NCBI RefSeq assembly: GCF_031755915.1
Contig: NC_083383.1
Coordinates: forward strand, 31,041,501 to 31,105,500
Reading direction: 5' to 3'
Origin: Ziziphus jujuba
Lineage: Eukaryota > Streptophyta > Magnoliopsida > Rosales > Rhamnaceae
DNA length: 64,000 bases
The notes under the pieces were generated by a model, which did not search any database, was not told where the DNA came from, and saw nothing but the letters and a program-made list of their open reading frames with translations. The position numbers were made by a program, and so were the translations under genes. Positions within the stretch are counted from its first letter, which is position 1; the number at the start of each line of letters is the position of its first letter. Shown piece after piece: positions 1 to 12,412 of the stretch.

Positions 1-119
1 CAATTGTAATTAATTAGTAGTACTTAATTCTAAGCTCTCACAAAATTTTAATGTATATATGTAAACTGTGGACTTGTGAATTGCCGTGTCTAAGTCTTTC
101 TCTATGAGAGAAAAACATT

Positions 120-440
120 GCGTGTATCCTTTGATGAGTCTATCTGCTTCTGAAACCCAAAATATTTGACCCCGTCCTTCTAGTCGTCTCCCATCAATGG
201 ATGCTCAATCTCTTGAATTTTGATTAGTAGCAACTTTACTGCAACATGATGAGCATAAATAAAATAAATGAATAAAAAAAATAAATCAATTGAATATTGT
301 TATATTATTTACCATATTATTTGGCAAACAAATTTGGTAAATATTTTTAAAAAATTTACCATTATTGTTTATTTTTTGCGTTGATTTCCAATTTGCCCAC
401 CATAGCAATACCACTGTTACTAAGCAGCTGCTGCACATAA
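120..440 (-). pseudogene. Relic of ankyrin/PGG exon 2 (segment copy A)
   Basis: Reading the minus strand, about 385-440 resembles the start of type-1 exon 2 (LLLSNSG...KLEINAK), and about 140-185 resembles the stretch before the PGG domain (KYFGF). The sequence between is AT-rich, shortened and non-coding. The PGG transmembrane part and exon 1 are absent. A near-identical relic sits at 31686-32020, so the decay predates the segmental duplication. Similarity to the intact gene at 41448-43205 is the only basis for the call. No product is expected. Confidence 0.55.
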
Positions 441-1089
441 CGCATCATCAAATGGTCCTCACCTGTTAAAAGAGTACTCTTGAACAAGGTGATCATGACA
501 ATTTAAAACAAATCCATCATTCATCAATAGAAAGTTTGTTTGCTTGTTCTTTTTAATTTCACAATAATCTAGAATGTTTGCCAAAAAAAAAAGAAAAAAA
601 AGAAAAAAAATAGTAGTCTTCAAGTGACTGTTAAATTAATTTTCTAATTAAAATTTGGACTTTTAAGTTTAAAATTTCACTAAAATCAACTGAGCTAGAA
701 TTGAGGTTTGATCATGCTAATCTTTTTATACATCTAAATTCAAAATTAATAACGGAAAACTTAAAAAATAAACAAAGATGCAATTAGTCGAGTTGATAAA
801 GATCATACTTTTTTATCTTTTTCTATCCAGGTTCGAATATGTGACAAGTTGGCGATGCCATTAATTACCAAAAAAAAAAATTAAAAAAGTAAACCAAAAT
901 AAATTATAATCATATTCTATAGCTAAAAGCCAAATAAGATAAGAACGTATACGTTACCTTTGAAAAAATAAATAATTATTTGTAAAATTAATTTTAACAA
1001 TGACATTACAAGAAAAGAAACCCTCTGTTTTGGAACTTCTAGATACTAAAAGTTTTGTTCTTTTTTATTTATTTATTTATTTATTTATT
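441..1089. other. AT-rich spacer, copy A
   Basis: No gene is visible. It holds A-rich and T-rich runs (579-612, 1060-1093). It aligns base by base over long stretches with 32030-32560, the same spacer in segment copy B. Confidence 0.6.
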
Positions 1090-1440
1090 TTTTTGGCACA
1101 TATAAGAAATTTTCATTAACAACAAGAACTGGTACAAAAATCAGCTTGCGTACTCTGAAGAAGCCAATCCAGCCCCTCTCCTCAATCCAAGATTGAAAAA
1201 GAATCCAAGGAAAGAGCAATCTCATGAGCAGCTCGATTTGTCTCTGTAGGAGCATAAACACAGCTACAAAAACCCAAATCACCTACTATGGACATAATAT
1301 ACATCATCAACTATAAAAACAAAAATTCCCAAATAAACGCCACACCAGGATCAGATACTAGCTAGCTGAATGGCTAATTGACTATCACTGTTAAGAATCC
1401 CATTAAAATAGCCCATCTGCTTACAAAACTGCAATATAGG
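1090..1440 (-). mobile_element. 5'-truncated LINE-like tail with RNase H-like remnant (copy A)
   Basis: On the minus strand the frames contain pieces resembling the C-terminal RNase H-like (RVT_3) region of plant LINE-type retroelements: an NSDCQLAIQLA-like stretch and an APTETNRAAHE-like stretch, in different frames. The low-coordinate edge runs into a T-rich tract (1060-1093), which is a poly(A) tail on the minus strand. A copy with the same limits is at 32556-32938. Family assignment rests on short motifs, so it is tentative; a degenerate RNase H-like host gene piece is the alternative. Confidence 0.45.
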
Positions 1441-2384
1441 CTTAATTAAACCAAGTGGTCTATGACAATTAATATATAGCAGATTTTTTGAGGCATCTTT
1501 TGCACAAACCTACAGATTTAAGTATAATTTTCCTTTTTATTCCCAAGGAATATATTTTGGCTGGGGCAAAATCATTAAAAGCTTGAGCTCTAGAATCTAG
1601 ATATCAGTCAGATTACTATCACTTTTTTTTTTTTTTTCTCCCAATAGTAAAATTAAAAATTTAATTCTGGCAAACCCATAAGTAATGATAAGGAGAGACT
1701 AGAGAGCCAAAGTGTCGGAAATCAGCAAGGTATAGAAAGAGATGGAAATCAACCCATTTGATCTGTTTCTTTTAAATGGTTAATAATGATGATTAATTAT
1801 GATAGCTTATCTTTGGATGATACATATTTATTTTATTTTGGAAAAGTTCGGTTTTAGAAAGTACTATGGATTTATTAATTTTCTATGTATACGTGTTAAA
1901 AACATGCAATTCTTTTCTATGGCATTAACAACTTTTATATGGCACCCAACTTTTTTGGTAATTTGTTATGGCACCTATTCTTAACCATGTTGTAGGATTT
2001 TTCAACTATATACCAGTTTGTCTTTCTTTTACCATGTCACATCACCGATATTTGGAAAGGTGGTGGAAGGAACATGCATGACCATATTCAAAGCATCAAC
2101 AGCTTTTCATATTCTTTTTTTCTTTTTTTTTTTCTTTTTTTTTTAAGAAAATAAATAAATAAAACTGATTAGGGGAATGAAGTTATCTGAACTTCGATAA
2201 TTTCATCAAGCTGATCAAGAAGAATCTTTAAGTTTTGCAATTAGAAGACTTAAAATCAAGTTTTTCTATTGGAGTACTTCAATTGAATTCATAAAAAAGT
2301 AGTACACAATTTGAGGACTCAAAAATGAATTGCAAATGTCAAGCCCAAGAGTAAATTTCAAAATCCAACTCCATGTTTTTTTCC
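1441..2384. other. Spacer downstream of pseudogene A1
   Basis: No gene is supported. The stretch aligns with 34497-35804 in copy B, and its first part aligns with 17365-17560. At about 1437-1441 the homology jumps from 32936 to about 34497, so this copy lacks the roughly 1.56 kb that holds a type-2 PGG gene in copy B. T-rich runs lie at 1624-1639 and 2115-2143. Confidence 0.6.
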
Positions 2385-3938
2385 CCACTTTGGCAACCAT
2401 CTTAATAAGAAAGGTAAAACAAATGCAAGACCGAAATTGATACGTAGTCTAGTGCTATTCTCTAAATCAATATGCGTTATTGATCATCCATAAGCAAATA
2501 ACATAGAATATATATAGAGGGTTATCAAAAAAACATAGAATATAGAGATATGAAGCTCTCTTTGTAATGGAAACCCAGCTGTGAGATAGATTATGACACA
2601 AACCGAAGCAGAAAGACCCATTGAATTCCCTAACAAGAACATCTCTGATGCAGCCATCTCAGTTCCTAGAAATGTAATAGTTGCAACTATTTAAATAAAC
2701 CGATGCTGGCAAAGTAGGTTGTAAACCATTTGGTTTAATTTCAGTACTGGTATACGGTAATGGAGAAAGAGCCATAGTACTAATTTTAACATTTGCAGTG
2801 GAATTGATATGGGTTTTTCCCAGAGTAAAGCCATTAGGAGGGGTTGACTCCTGCTTGGAAGGTGACAGTTGCAATTAGAGCAACCACCACCCGCAGGACA
2901 TTGCGAGTACCACTAGGTGAGTCTCTTTGGTTCTGAAGCCATAAACATTTTGATCCCGTCCTGCTTCTTTTCATCTTCTACAACATCTGGATCCATTTGA
3001 AACGCGGGACTAGGCTGGGTTGGACCATGTTCCTGATTGTTAGCAACATTTATTGCAGCATGCTGCAGCTGTGCGCTTGCAGCTCCAGCATGCTGATGAA
3101 TGATTTGTCGAAGATGGAAATCAGTTGAGTTCTCTAATATGAGTATATCCATAATATCCATTGCTGTCAAACCCCTTTTGTTTTTTGCATTTACTTCCAA
3201 ATTCTTGGCAGTATTGCTATTACAACTAAGCTGTAGCTGAACATGCTGCATCATCAAGATAGTTTGTTTTAATACAATATAGTTTAAAGAATCATACAAT
3301 AAATAAATGCAAAGAACTTATATTTTGTGTTTGTGTGTATCTATCTTACCTCACATTGTTTTTAAGAGACTGCAAGGTGGAGGACTGTGTACCCATCTTC
3401 ATCACCACAATTCATGAGCTCTTCCAAACAAAGAAATTTCATCCATTCTATCAAGTTTCTAAAGGCTTCAAACTTCTTGTACTTTACAGCTAGATGAAAT
3501 GTAGTTTCCCCAAGAGCTATGTCATCTCTAATACATCCAGCCCAAGCAATAAACAGTTTATCCATGACCTCAACTTTACCATTGATAGCAGCATAGTGAA
3601 TGGCTGTCCTTCCCTCTCTGCCCTTTGAACCGCATACTTGCTTCCTTGCGGTACCAGTACTCCTCAATATTATCTCTCTCACTATCTCTATGTGCCCCGA
3701 AGTTGAAGCTATATCAAGTGTCCCAAACCCATCCTTGTTCAATTCTCTTACTGATTCAGTCCTTAGTCAAATCATTTCTTGTACAAAACCCAGCTACCCT
3801 GCCTTGGTAGCAATGTGCATCGGGTTCTCATGTGGGGAAATGAGTGCAGAATCGGCCAAGATCAACGGATTTTCATCGAGCAGTTGGTGTAACGCATTAA
3901 TGTTGCCTGCAAAGCTGCTTCAATAACCTGATATCCAT
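2385..3938 (-). pseudogene. Ankyrin/PGG type-1 pseudogene A1
   Basis: Two-exon ankyrin-PGG gene, broken. Exon 1 (3350-3938) starts at an ATG (3936-3938) and ends at a GT donor, CAATGTGAG|GTAAGA. Exon 2 runs down from 3245, after an AG acceptor. Exon 1 keeps ankyrin signatures (EGRTAIHYAAINGKVEVMD; DGYTVLHLAV). The breaks are: a 1-base deletion a few codons after the ATG, giving MDIRLL instead of MDSRLFEAA; TAG for Gln and TGA for Arg at about 3770-3810; and loss of frame before the PGG domain at about 2930, where the normal RDSPSDTRNVLL block is unreadable. The transmembrane half (2385-2640) is recognisable only in shifted frames. The orthologous position in copy B (35805-37692) is also dead, by different lesions. 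Confidence 0.85.
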
Positions 3939-4482
3939 TTCCGATCTCTGCAGATTCATTTCAAAGCTAATTAAGTTTGGAGTCTGGAAGGCTTTCTTTC
4001 CTAGCTAGACGGATAACTATATATGAAAAGTGTAAAAGGAGGGAAGCAGCCTAGAAAGTATCTGGAATATTGAAATTATAAAATGCTGAATCATTTTTTA
4101 AGTTGGCTTATAGTCAAACTTTTGGGACATAAAGATATTTGAGTGCTCAAAAATACAATTTGCTTGAGTACTCAAAAATACAATTTGCTTTCGGTTCAAT
4201 ATCATTTAGACATGCAAGTTTTGAAGTGTGTTATAGGAAAGGAAAGAGTGAAGCAAATACCAAAATATTAACGTGGGTTGGTCATAAGCAGCTAGCAGAA
4301 AAGAAAAAAAGGCAAATTCCTGGAGGCTTCATCATCATCATAGCAATCAATTAAGAGCTCAGTTATAATTGGTAAATGCGGATGGTGTTGGTTTTTTGTG
4401 GTCTAGTTTATTTTCATTTTATTTGATATGGTATACAGCTAAAGGCTCAATGCTATAACACATCATATTGAGTTTGAAACTT
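3939..4482. promoter_or_regulatory. Conserved upstream block of the type-1 genes
   Basis: Upstream of A1 lies a block (about 3960-4330) also found upstream of A2 (6300-6600), C (19490-19680), D (27530-27780) and B1 (37700-38000). Shared stretches include AAGCAGCCTAGAAAGTATCT and AAATTATAAAATG. Conservation across paralogues suggests promoter or 5' leader, but shared descent alone would also explain it. No distinct TATA box can be assigned. Confidence 0.4.
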
Positions 4483-4785
4483 TGTGGTAGAATTTATACA
4501 GGGGACGTATAGCAAACAGAGTAATTCACATGCCAAGTGTGGTCCATGAAAACCAGAGGTTAAAAATGGATATATATACATACATACCAAGCCATTAATT
4601 TCCACAAATTTCATGAAAACCAGAGGCCTATGAAAACTTTGTGGTAGAAATTATAGAGGGGATATATAGAAAGTGGATTAATTTACATACCGAGTGTGGT
4701 CCACGAAAACCAGAGGTTAAAGGTGGATGATATGTACATACATACCAAGCCATTAATTTCCACAAATTTCTAGTTCTTCTTCAAC
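4483..4785. repeat. Two-copy ~155-bp tandem repeat between A1 and A2
   Basis: Two adjacent copies of a unit beginning AACTTTGTGGTAGAA, running through GTGTGGTCCATGAAAACCAG and ending near CCAAGCCATTAATTTCCAC. The same two-copy arrangement is at about 38200-38490 (copy B); the middle segment has a single copy (20167-20290). It lies just 3' of the type-2-position gene A2 and may be part of its 3' flank. Confidence 0.65.
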
Positions 4786-4837
4786 ATACAAAATATAACC
4801 CTACTCAACTAATCTTAAAACACTGATAACTAATTCC

Positions 4838-5805
4838 TTATGCATGAGGTTGCTCTAATGTCTTCTTGTTGTACCACCTCCATATTGTTTTAGCCCACCT
4901 TGGCAGCCATCTTAACAAGAAAGGTAATGCAAATGCAGACCCCATAAGGATATGCCGTATGGTCTTGTTCTTTGAATCAATATCTTGTATTGACCAGCCA
5001 TAAGCAAATAACATGGAATACATACATATGTGAAGCTCTCTTTGGAAAGGAAATCCAGATGTGAGGTAGATTATGACACAAATTGATGAAGCAAGACCCA
5101 ATGAATTCCCAAATAAGAAAAACTCTGTTGCAGTCTGGGTGCTGCCTAGATTTGCAACGAGTACACCTAAACCCACAGTTGTTACCGGCGACATACTTGG
5201 TGCCGGTGCTCCCTTATCAGGATGTAATGGAGGAGGAGGAGGAGATGCAATAATAGTAGTACTATTTTCAGTGTTATTTTTAGTAAAGCCATTTGGAGGG
5301 TTGACTCCTGCTTGAAAGGTGACGGTTGCAATGAGTGCGGCCACAACCAGCAGAACATTGCGGGTATCACTTGGTGAGTCTCTCTCATGCTGATAACGGA
5401 AATATTTGATCCAATCCTTTGCAGCTTGAGCTGTCGGTGAACGGTCAGGCTCCAGATTGTTGGCAACATTTACTGCAACATTCTGAGCAGAAGCTGTCGG
5501 TGGAGATGTGGTCGTTGAAGCTGCAGCACGCTGAAGGGTTTCACGTAAACGGATATCACTTGGATTATCTACTATCAAATTTTCCATGATATCCATTGCC
5601 GTCAAACCCCTTTTGTTTATCGCGTTTACTTCCAATTTGTTGGCAATATTGCTATTGCAACTAAGCAGCAGCTGAACATACTACATCATAAAAATAGTTT
5701 GTGATCTTAATACAATATAATTTAAAGAATCATACAATTTAAAACTTTCCCATCTATGGTTTTATATTTTTACTTAACTAGTCCTATAAATAAATTCAAA
5801 GAACT

Positions 5806-5872
<67 letters not shown>

Positions 5873-6294
5873 CTGTCTTACCTCACATTGTTTTTTAGAG
5901 ACTGCAAGGTGGAGGACTGTGTTCCCATCTTCATCACCACAATTCACAAGCGCTTCCAAATCAAGAAATTCCAGCCATTCCATCAACTTTCTAAAGGCGT
6001 CAAACTTGTTGTACTTTACGGCTAGATGAAGTGCAGTTTCTCCAGAAGCTGTGACATCTCTAATACATCCATCCCAAGCATTAAACAGTTCATCCATGAC
6101 CTCAACTTTACCGTTGATAGCAGCATAGTGAATGGCTGTTCTTCCCTCTCTACCCTTCAAAACGCATACTTCCTTCCGAGCAGTACCAGAGAAATGAGTG
6201 CGGAATCGGCGAGGATCAATGGATTTTCATCGAGCAGTTCATGTAATGCATGAATGTTGCCTACAATAGCTGCTTCAAATAATCTGCTATCCAT
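4838..6294 (-). pseudogene. Ankyrin/PGG type-1 pseudogene A2 (175-bp deletion)
   Basis: Exon 2 (4838-5680) is intact and encodes about 280 residues: a last ankyrin piece (KRGLTAMDIMENLIVDNPSD), a Thr/Ser/Pro linker, RDSPSDTRNVLLVVAALI, NPPNGF and four predicted membrane segments, ending LEQPHA-stop. The intron 5681-5881 is GT-AG and phase 0. Exon 1 (5882-6294) starts MDSRLFEAAIVGNIHALHEL. Against paralogue D it lacks 175 bp at about 6190, joining ADSALIS directly to the GTARKEVC region. 175 is not a multiple of three, so the frame is lost and two ankyrin repeats are missing. An internally initiated protein from exon 2 is conceivable but unsupported. The intact exon 2 suggests recent inactivation. 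Confidence 0.8.
5812..5871. repeat. (TA)n(TG)n microsatellite in the A2 intron
   Basis: A run of TA dinucleotides passes directly into about 17 TG dinucleotides. Shorter TG tracts sit at the same intron position in D (26907-26924), A1 (about 3325-3340) and B1 (36667-36697), so the tract is ancestral and expanded here. Confidence 0.9.
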
Positions 6295-8655
6295 TTCCGA
6301 TCTCTGCATATTCATTTTAAAGTTATTAAGTTTCAAGTCCGGAAGGCTTTCCTTTCCTAGCTAGAAGGATGACTAATATATGAAAAGTGTAAATGGAAGG
6401 AAGCAGCCTGGAAAGTATCTGGCGGAATATATAAATTATAAAATGTTGAATCATTTTTTAAGTTAGCTTTTATTCAAACTTTAGGGACATAAGCTATTTT
6501 GGTATGCGAAAATACAGTTTCATTTCGGTTCAATATCAATTAGATGATTCAAAGGAAGTAAAGGGTGAAGTAAAGACCAAGAAATTAACGTTTCATTCTC
6601 CATGTTTTTGTACATATTTTGGATCATTTTTTCAAAACTTCCTTGAAAGGTCTTGAAGACTTTTCTAATAAACTAGAAGAATTATATTTTTTGTCACATA
6701 TAAACTAAAATTGAAAAAAAAAAAAAAAACCATCCGTTAATTTTGTTTGAGGCATCTTTTACATGTACCAACTGCTCTGAGTATAACTCTTTTATTTTTA
6801 TTTTTTTTTGGGGGTTAAGTAATGTTGATTCAAAGAGTCAAAAAATTTTGTAAATGACCAAAAAAAAAAAAAAAAAAAAGAGTAAAATTTTCTTTTTTAA
6901 TCCGAAGGAATTATTTTTGGGTCAATATTATTAAAAGAGGAGATCACAAGAGAGCTCAGGATTTAGGTATCCGTGATATGATAATTATTTTTACGTTTTT
7001 TTATCTTTCCCGTAATACAAGCAAAATTTTAATGTATAAAGTTTTAGATATGAATATAACGAGGTTGAATTACTCCCATATTTGAGACCCCAAGAGGGCA
7101 ACTAAGCTGGTAGCTAATATTATATAATGTTATTTGTAAAAGTAAATCACGTATATGCTCCAAATTTTTTTATCTTATTAGAAATTGATCAGGGATCAAA
7201 TATAGTCCTTATCTGACAAATTACTGGAATAGTACAACTACAATCCCAAAGCAAGCACGTTGATGATACAAACACTCGTATGATTACTAAAAGAGTCGTA
7301 AAACATTTACCAAAAGAAAGAAGGGGGGTAAAACCCTTATCAATCATTCTTAATAAATAAATAAATAAAACACATTAAAAAAAAGGTAAGAGAATAACAG
7401 GTGGACAATAGTTAAATATACATTTAAAATCAGTAATAATTTATTATATATGAAAATTTGAAACCTTGATTCCGTTCGTTTTCAAAAATAATTTTTATAA
7501 ATCAAACTTGTAAAACGAAAAAGATAAATTTGATTTTATATTTTTAAAATTTAAAAATATATTTGATAATATATTTAAAAATATTTTATGAGAATGAAAG
7601 TGATAAAATTAAGTCTAAATAAATGATAAGTATGATATATATCTATATGGTAAATAAAATATCTATTTTCAAAAATGATAATTATTATTTATCATTTTTG
7701 ACAAACAGATATTACGGATCAAATAATTAGAATCATGGTTTTCTGATCCCACTGTTTTTGTTTGATTGACTTTTCTTTTTCTCCTTGTGCAACTTGGAGA
7801 GTGGTGCAGTTTTGGCTTTGGCTTGGCTAGAGAAGGAGAGAGGAATATGTTTTTTTAACAAAATGTGAATATGTGTGGGTGATTTAGGTATAGAAAAACC
7901 ATATAAAGTTTTCTTAAAATTTTTAAGGATAGTTATATCCACACTACAAAAGATGCTAACTGCACTATAATTTTTATGAATTTTAGTGTTCCAACAATAC
8001 ACATATATAAAATGTCTTAAATAGTCTAAAATATATATATATATATATATATTTTAAATTATTAGATACACTCTATCTACCTACCAATTCCTAGATCTGT
8101 ACAAGTTTCGTGTCTTTCTTCCATTTCACACCTGTAAAAGAGCATTTTTTTTTTTTTGTGGGCCAAATATCATTTATCTCTTCTTAAGTTTCAAACAGTT
8201 CTCATTGTTCTTCTATGTTATTTCATTCATACCTTTCAAAATAATTTCATCTACGTTCTCTGTAAATATGTTAGTTGTAATTTTCAAAACTTAAAGGATT
8301 AAATTAAAATTAATGCAAATTTTAATTATAAGGATCAAATTGTATTTAAATCAAACTTTAATGGAGGTGAATGAAATTAATCCTTTATTATTACTATTCT
8401 TTCTCAAAATTCCATAATGGTCAGTTCTGAGATCATAAATTTTCTTGGAAGATAACGATATTACGTACTGATGGAGAGAGATCACACGATAAGGAATACT
8501 AACCAATGTTGACTTTTTTTTTTTTTTTTGGCTTTTATGAATGAAAAGATCCATTGAATGAGACTGCTAATTTCTATAATCCAGTTTCTTAATTGATGGC
8601 ATCCATAAGTAAAAAAGTGAAGTTTGAAAAAGATGATCATTTTATATAGTCCAAA
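6295..8655. other. Upstream region of A2 and AT-rich spacer
   Basis: 6295-7300 aligns with 27524-28265 plus 29186-29440 upstream of D, including GTTTGAGGCATCTTT and CAAATATAGTCCTTATCTGA. Position about 7072 is the empty site for the TRIM array found at 28266-29185. 7330-8655 is AT-rich with no supported gene. Short open frames at 7733-8002 and 8351-8554 have no recognisable protein features and are poly(A)-biased. Confidence 0.55.
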
Positions 8656-11600
8656 TGTAACATCTCATCCCAAAATACATCGAAATTTTTGCACGTTGAT
8701 CGAGGTTGACTGTTGATCGAGAGAGTCAAAATTTTGACTTTTTGTTCTGGATGGAATTTAGCATTGGCTAAGGCACCGTTGTGGAGTACACACTGACCCG
8801 AGTCTGTAGACTAGTAGCATGTCAAAAATAGAGTTACAGTTTGAAAGTTATGAGCAAAACAAATTGAGTTCCAAACTGTCTAAGGGTGCCTGAGTTGACT
8901 TTTTATTTTTATAAAATTGAGCTTTGACTCATGCATGATTGTGAAGTACTCATTGATACGAGTTCATAGACTAGCGGCACGCCTGATTTGGACATGTGGT
9001 TTGAAAATTATGGACCTGCAAAACTTTTCGAATACTGTAATATTTTAATATATTTTGACTTGAGTGAACGATGTGTGCCATGTGTCATGTTTTAGCCAAT
9101 CTCGTGAGTGAACAGGTCACCCATGGGTGACTTATTTTGGCCAAAACACATGTGGGCCGGAGGGAAAGATAAAGAAAGAGGGGAGGAGAGAGAGAGAGGG
9201 AAAGAAGCCACCACCACCGGTGTAAAGTCCCACATCGGTTGGAAAGGGGAACGAAACACTCCTTATAAGTGGGTGTGGATACTTTTCCTTTGAGAAGCCT
9301 TTTAAAACCTTGAGGGTTGGGTTGTAAGAGGATTCCCTAGACCCAAAGAGGACAATATCTCATGCGGGTGGTCTGGGCTGTCACAGATGGTATCAGAGCT
9401 GTACCCGGATCGGTGTGCCAGCTAGGACGCTGGGCCCCAAGGGGAGAGGATTGTGAAGTCTCATATCGGTTGGAAAAGGAAATGAAACACTCCTTATAAA
9501 TGGGTGTGGTTACCTTTCCCTTGAGAGGCCTTTTAAAACATTGAAGGTTGGATTGTAAGAGGATTCCCCAGGCCCAAAGAGGATAATATCTCATGCGAAT
9601 GGTTTGGGCTGTCACAACCGGCCACCACTGTTGACCGTCATCCAATCATTTCTAAGAGACACACACCACTCCAGCTTGAAGCCCACCTGAAAACCGGTCG
9701 GCCAGCCAAAAATCATAGCTAGATTGCCAGGGACGCAGCCGGATTGGGGCATTTTCTAATGAGTGGTCGATTTCCTTATCTAGCCGATATCTCCCAAACC
9801 AGACCTCCGTTTGCCTCACTACTGGTCCCGTTGAGTTGCCCATCACCAGATCTACCACTTCACCAAATTTCATGGCCAATGACCGCCGGACGTGCCACCG
9901 GAGGTGGTGAATTCCAGCGACCACGGTGGCTCATTGGAAAATCCAATTCTAGTGAGTTTCCGATCACTCCACCTATCCTTCCCCACGAATTCAATCTCCC
10001 TAAACCCAAATCTAAGGTCGGTTTCCTCCAATTCACAACGAGTTGAGAGAATCGAGGACTTGAATTCCAAGAGCTTTCTGAAGAGATTCTGGTCATCACG
10101 GGTCCGATTTCCGGGAGGTAAGCCTCAATTCGTGATCCTCATTCCATAAGCTTCATTTCGGTATATTACTCACAAATTTTGGTTAATGTTTGTGTTAAAT
10201 CCTCATGGTAACCCTGTATAATTTATCGATTAAAATATTAATTTAATCGGTTTGTGTATTGTCAATGTTCTAGTAACACGTGTGAATTGTAGAATTGATT
10301 CTATGGAGGATCTTAGTTTAATTGCATGCTCGAGATGAGTGATCCACCTTCAAAATTATTTTGGGATGTTAAAATATATATATTTTGTATTAATTGGTTA
10401 TTTGAAGAATATGTTTTATGTGTTGAATATTTAGTAAATTTATATTTGGAATTTTGATGCCAAAATTAAATTTATAATTATTTGTGCATCAAGAAATATT
10501 TTGATTTCAAGAATTTTATGGGTATGGGATTTTGTTAATAATTGTTAAATTTTATTGTTGGAATATGATGTAATTAGAAATGCTTTCATGTGAATTTTAA
10601 TATGTGTTTAATATTTGAAGAAATTTCCATCTAAGTTTACAATGCCGATTTATGATGGTTTTAATATATGTGTTGTTGCCAAAAATGTATTTGGAATTTT
10701 AAAGGAATTATGGTTTAAGGCTTTTTTTATTTAATTATTGTTGAGTTTGATGTTGATTTTATAATGCATAACAAATGCATTTACATGATTTTAAGAATAT
10801 ATGAATTCCATGTAGTTTTAATATTATTTTTGACATGATTTGATTTTAAAGATTTCAAGAAAAATATTGGTTTAAGTTATGGTGCCTTCAAATTTTATAT
10901 TTATGCCCTTGAAATATTATTTGATTGATTTTATGATTTGGGAAAAGTTATATATATATTATTGATGGATTTATGCTGGTGATATTAAAGAAAAATGTGG
11001 GATTGTGAATTTGAAAAGTGGTATAATTCCCACGGTAAATTTTGTTTTAGACGCACTCATACAGTACTGGTGTTCTGTATTATATATATGGATGAGCGTG
11101 CAAGTTGCAATGTCTCCCATGAGTTGCTATCGAATCGAGGGCAGACAAGTTTTATGTAGTGCACGTAAGCCGCCCCCTTCCATGGCCGGGATGACGATTT
11201 AAGTGGCGGTGCTGTCGGGACACCGAAGCGACTGTATGCAAGTTTCTCTCTTTAACCTCCTACCGGACGGTGCTCGGAATGCTGGATATCGTAGGGCATT
11301 ACTGGTATATAGTGTGGTGCATCAAGTATTATTTTTTAGATATAAATTTCAAATCCTAAAGTTTTAAAGCCGCATTTAAATTAAATGTATTTAATTTGTT
11401 TTATCACCTATTTCCAATTGGTATTTTCTAAAATGTGTCTATTCATATTTTACGTCAATTATTTTAAATCAATATTTTTAAAATGCATCTTGCCATATTT
11501 TTATTGTGTATAGATTGATTCAATATTTCAAAATAGATTTTATAATATTTTTACCACTTATTTTACATGATTGTTTGTAATTATTTGAATTATGTTATTG

Positions 11601-11849
11601 ACACTGTTTTTATTGGATTATTAAATCAGATTTTATGAATTATATATTGAATTTCACTTTTTTATGTTACATTTATCTCATACAAGTATTTTAAATTTAT
11701 TTTATTGTATTTTATTCGTATTTGGATTATTTAATTATTTATTCCTTGATATTTGGGGTACAATTATTGGATTTTGTGAAAATATTTTAAAAAGGAAAAC
11801 CTTTCCAACGGAGTGAATGATGAGGATTTTGAGGGAAAATATTATTTTC

Positions 11850-11880
<31 letters not shown>

Positions 11881-12412
11881 CTTAATTATTCAAGTGTACT
11901 ATGATTATCGTTACTATTATAATTGTATAATAGATAGGGTCACTTACTGAGATGATCAGCATCTCATATTTTTAAATTCGTTTTCCTAGGTACAAGGATT
12001 GGTAGACGTTCGTCTAGAGCGAGCTTGACCTTCGTTGCTGTCGTATTTTGAGGAGTTCTCTTTCTTTTCATTTATTTCTATTGTAATATTTCTTTCCATC
12101 CTATGTTGTATAACTTTCATACTTAATTGTACCCTATGATGCTCTGTATACTGTATTGGATATATTTTATTAAATACTGCATTAGTTCCCTGTTTAATTT
12201 ATGAAAGTGCTGATTATTGTGGAATTAAATTGTAGTAAGGTGGAGGAATAAGGCGGTATATATAGAAGTGTGTTTTTCAATGCAGGGAATTTGTCGTATG
12301 TCCAACCCTTAGGGAGATTCTGCTGGATTTTTCATTAGAATGTCTGATAGGGTTTCCTTAGGATTAGCGCTTGTGTAGGGTTCCGGTGAAGGATCTTGGA
12401 CGGGTCCTGACA
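8656..12412 (+). mobile_element. Ty3/gypsy long terminal repeat (forward), interrupted by a TRIM
   Basis: The LTR begins TGTAACATCTCATCCC and ends GGGTCCTGACA. It is followed three bases later by a primer-binding site. Without the nested TRIM and its duplicated target it is about 3.36 kb, unusually long and of the size seen in Tekay/Del-like chromoviruses or Retand/Ogre-like lineages. The same sequence occurs inverted at about 14215-17310. Open frames at 9744-10149 and 11005-11202 lie inside the LTR and are not taken as genes. Confidence 0.8.
9221..9616 (+). mobile_element. TRIM retrotransposon, complete, nested in the gypsy LTR
   Basis: Terminal repeats of 165 bp each (9221-9385 and 9452-9616) start TGTRAAGTC and end TGTCACA. 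The internal domain is only 66 bp: a primer-binding site TGGTATCAGAGC (9388-9399) complementary to initiator tRNA-Met, and a purine tract AAGGGGAGAGGA (9439-9450) next to the second LTR. The element is flanked by a perfect 5-bp target duplication ACCGG (9216-9220 and 9617-9621). The inverted gypsy LTR lacks it at the matching place (about 16770). The two LTRs differ at many positions, so it is not recent. No coding capacity; it would depend on enzymes supplied in trans. Confidence 0.9.

Noticed and set aside
3600..3926. Plus-strand open frame opposite the A1 ankyrin exon (and similar ones at 6026-6253, 27080-27482, 37187-37724, 42925-43224)
   Set aside because: Each is the antisense of conserved ankyrin coding sequence and recurs in every paralogue only for that reason.
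5841..6029. Cys/Val-rich frame MCVCVCVCV
   Set aside because: It is the TG microsatellite of the A2 intron read as protein.
9388..9399. tRNA gene suggested by TGGTATCAGAGC (also 12416, 28544, 28824)
   Set aside because: This is the retroelement primer-binding site complementary to tRNA-Met; no cloverleaf is present.
9744..10149. Overlapping open frames on both strands, and their counterparts at 16305-16887
   Set aside because: They lie in the two copies of the gypsy LTR and have no recognisable protein motif; both strands being open points to base composition.
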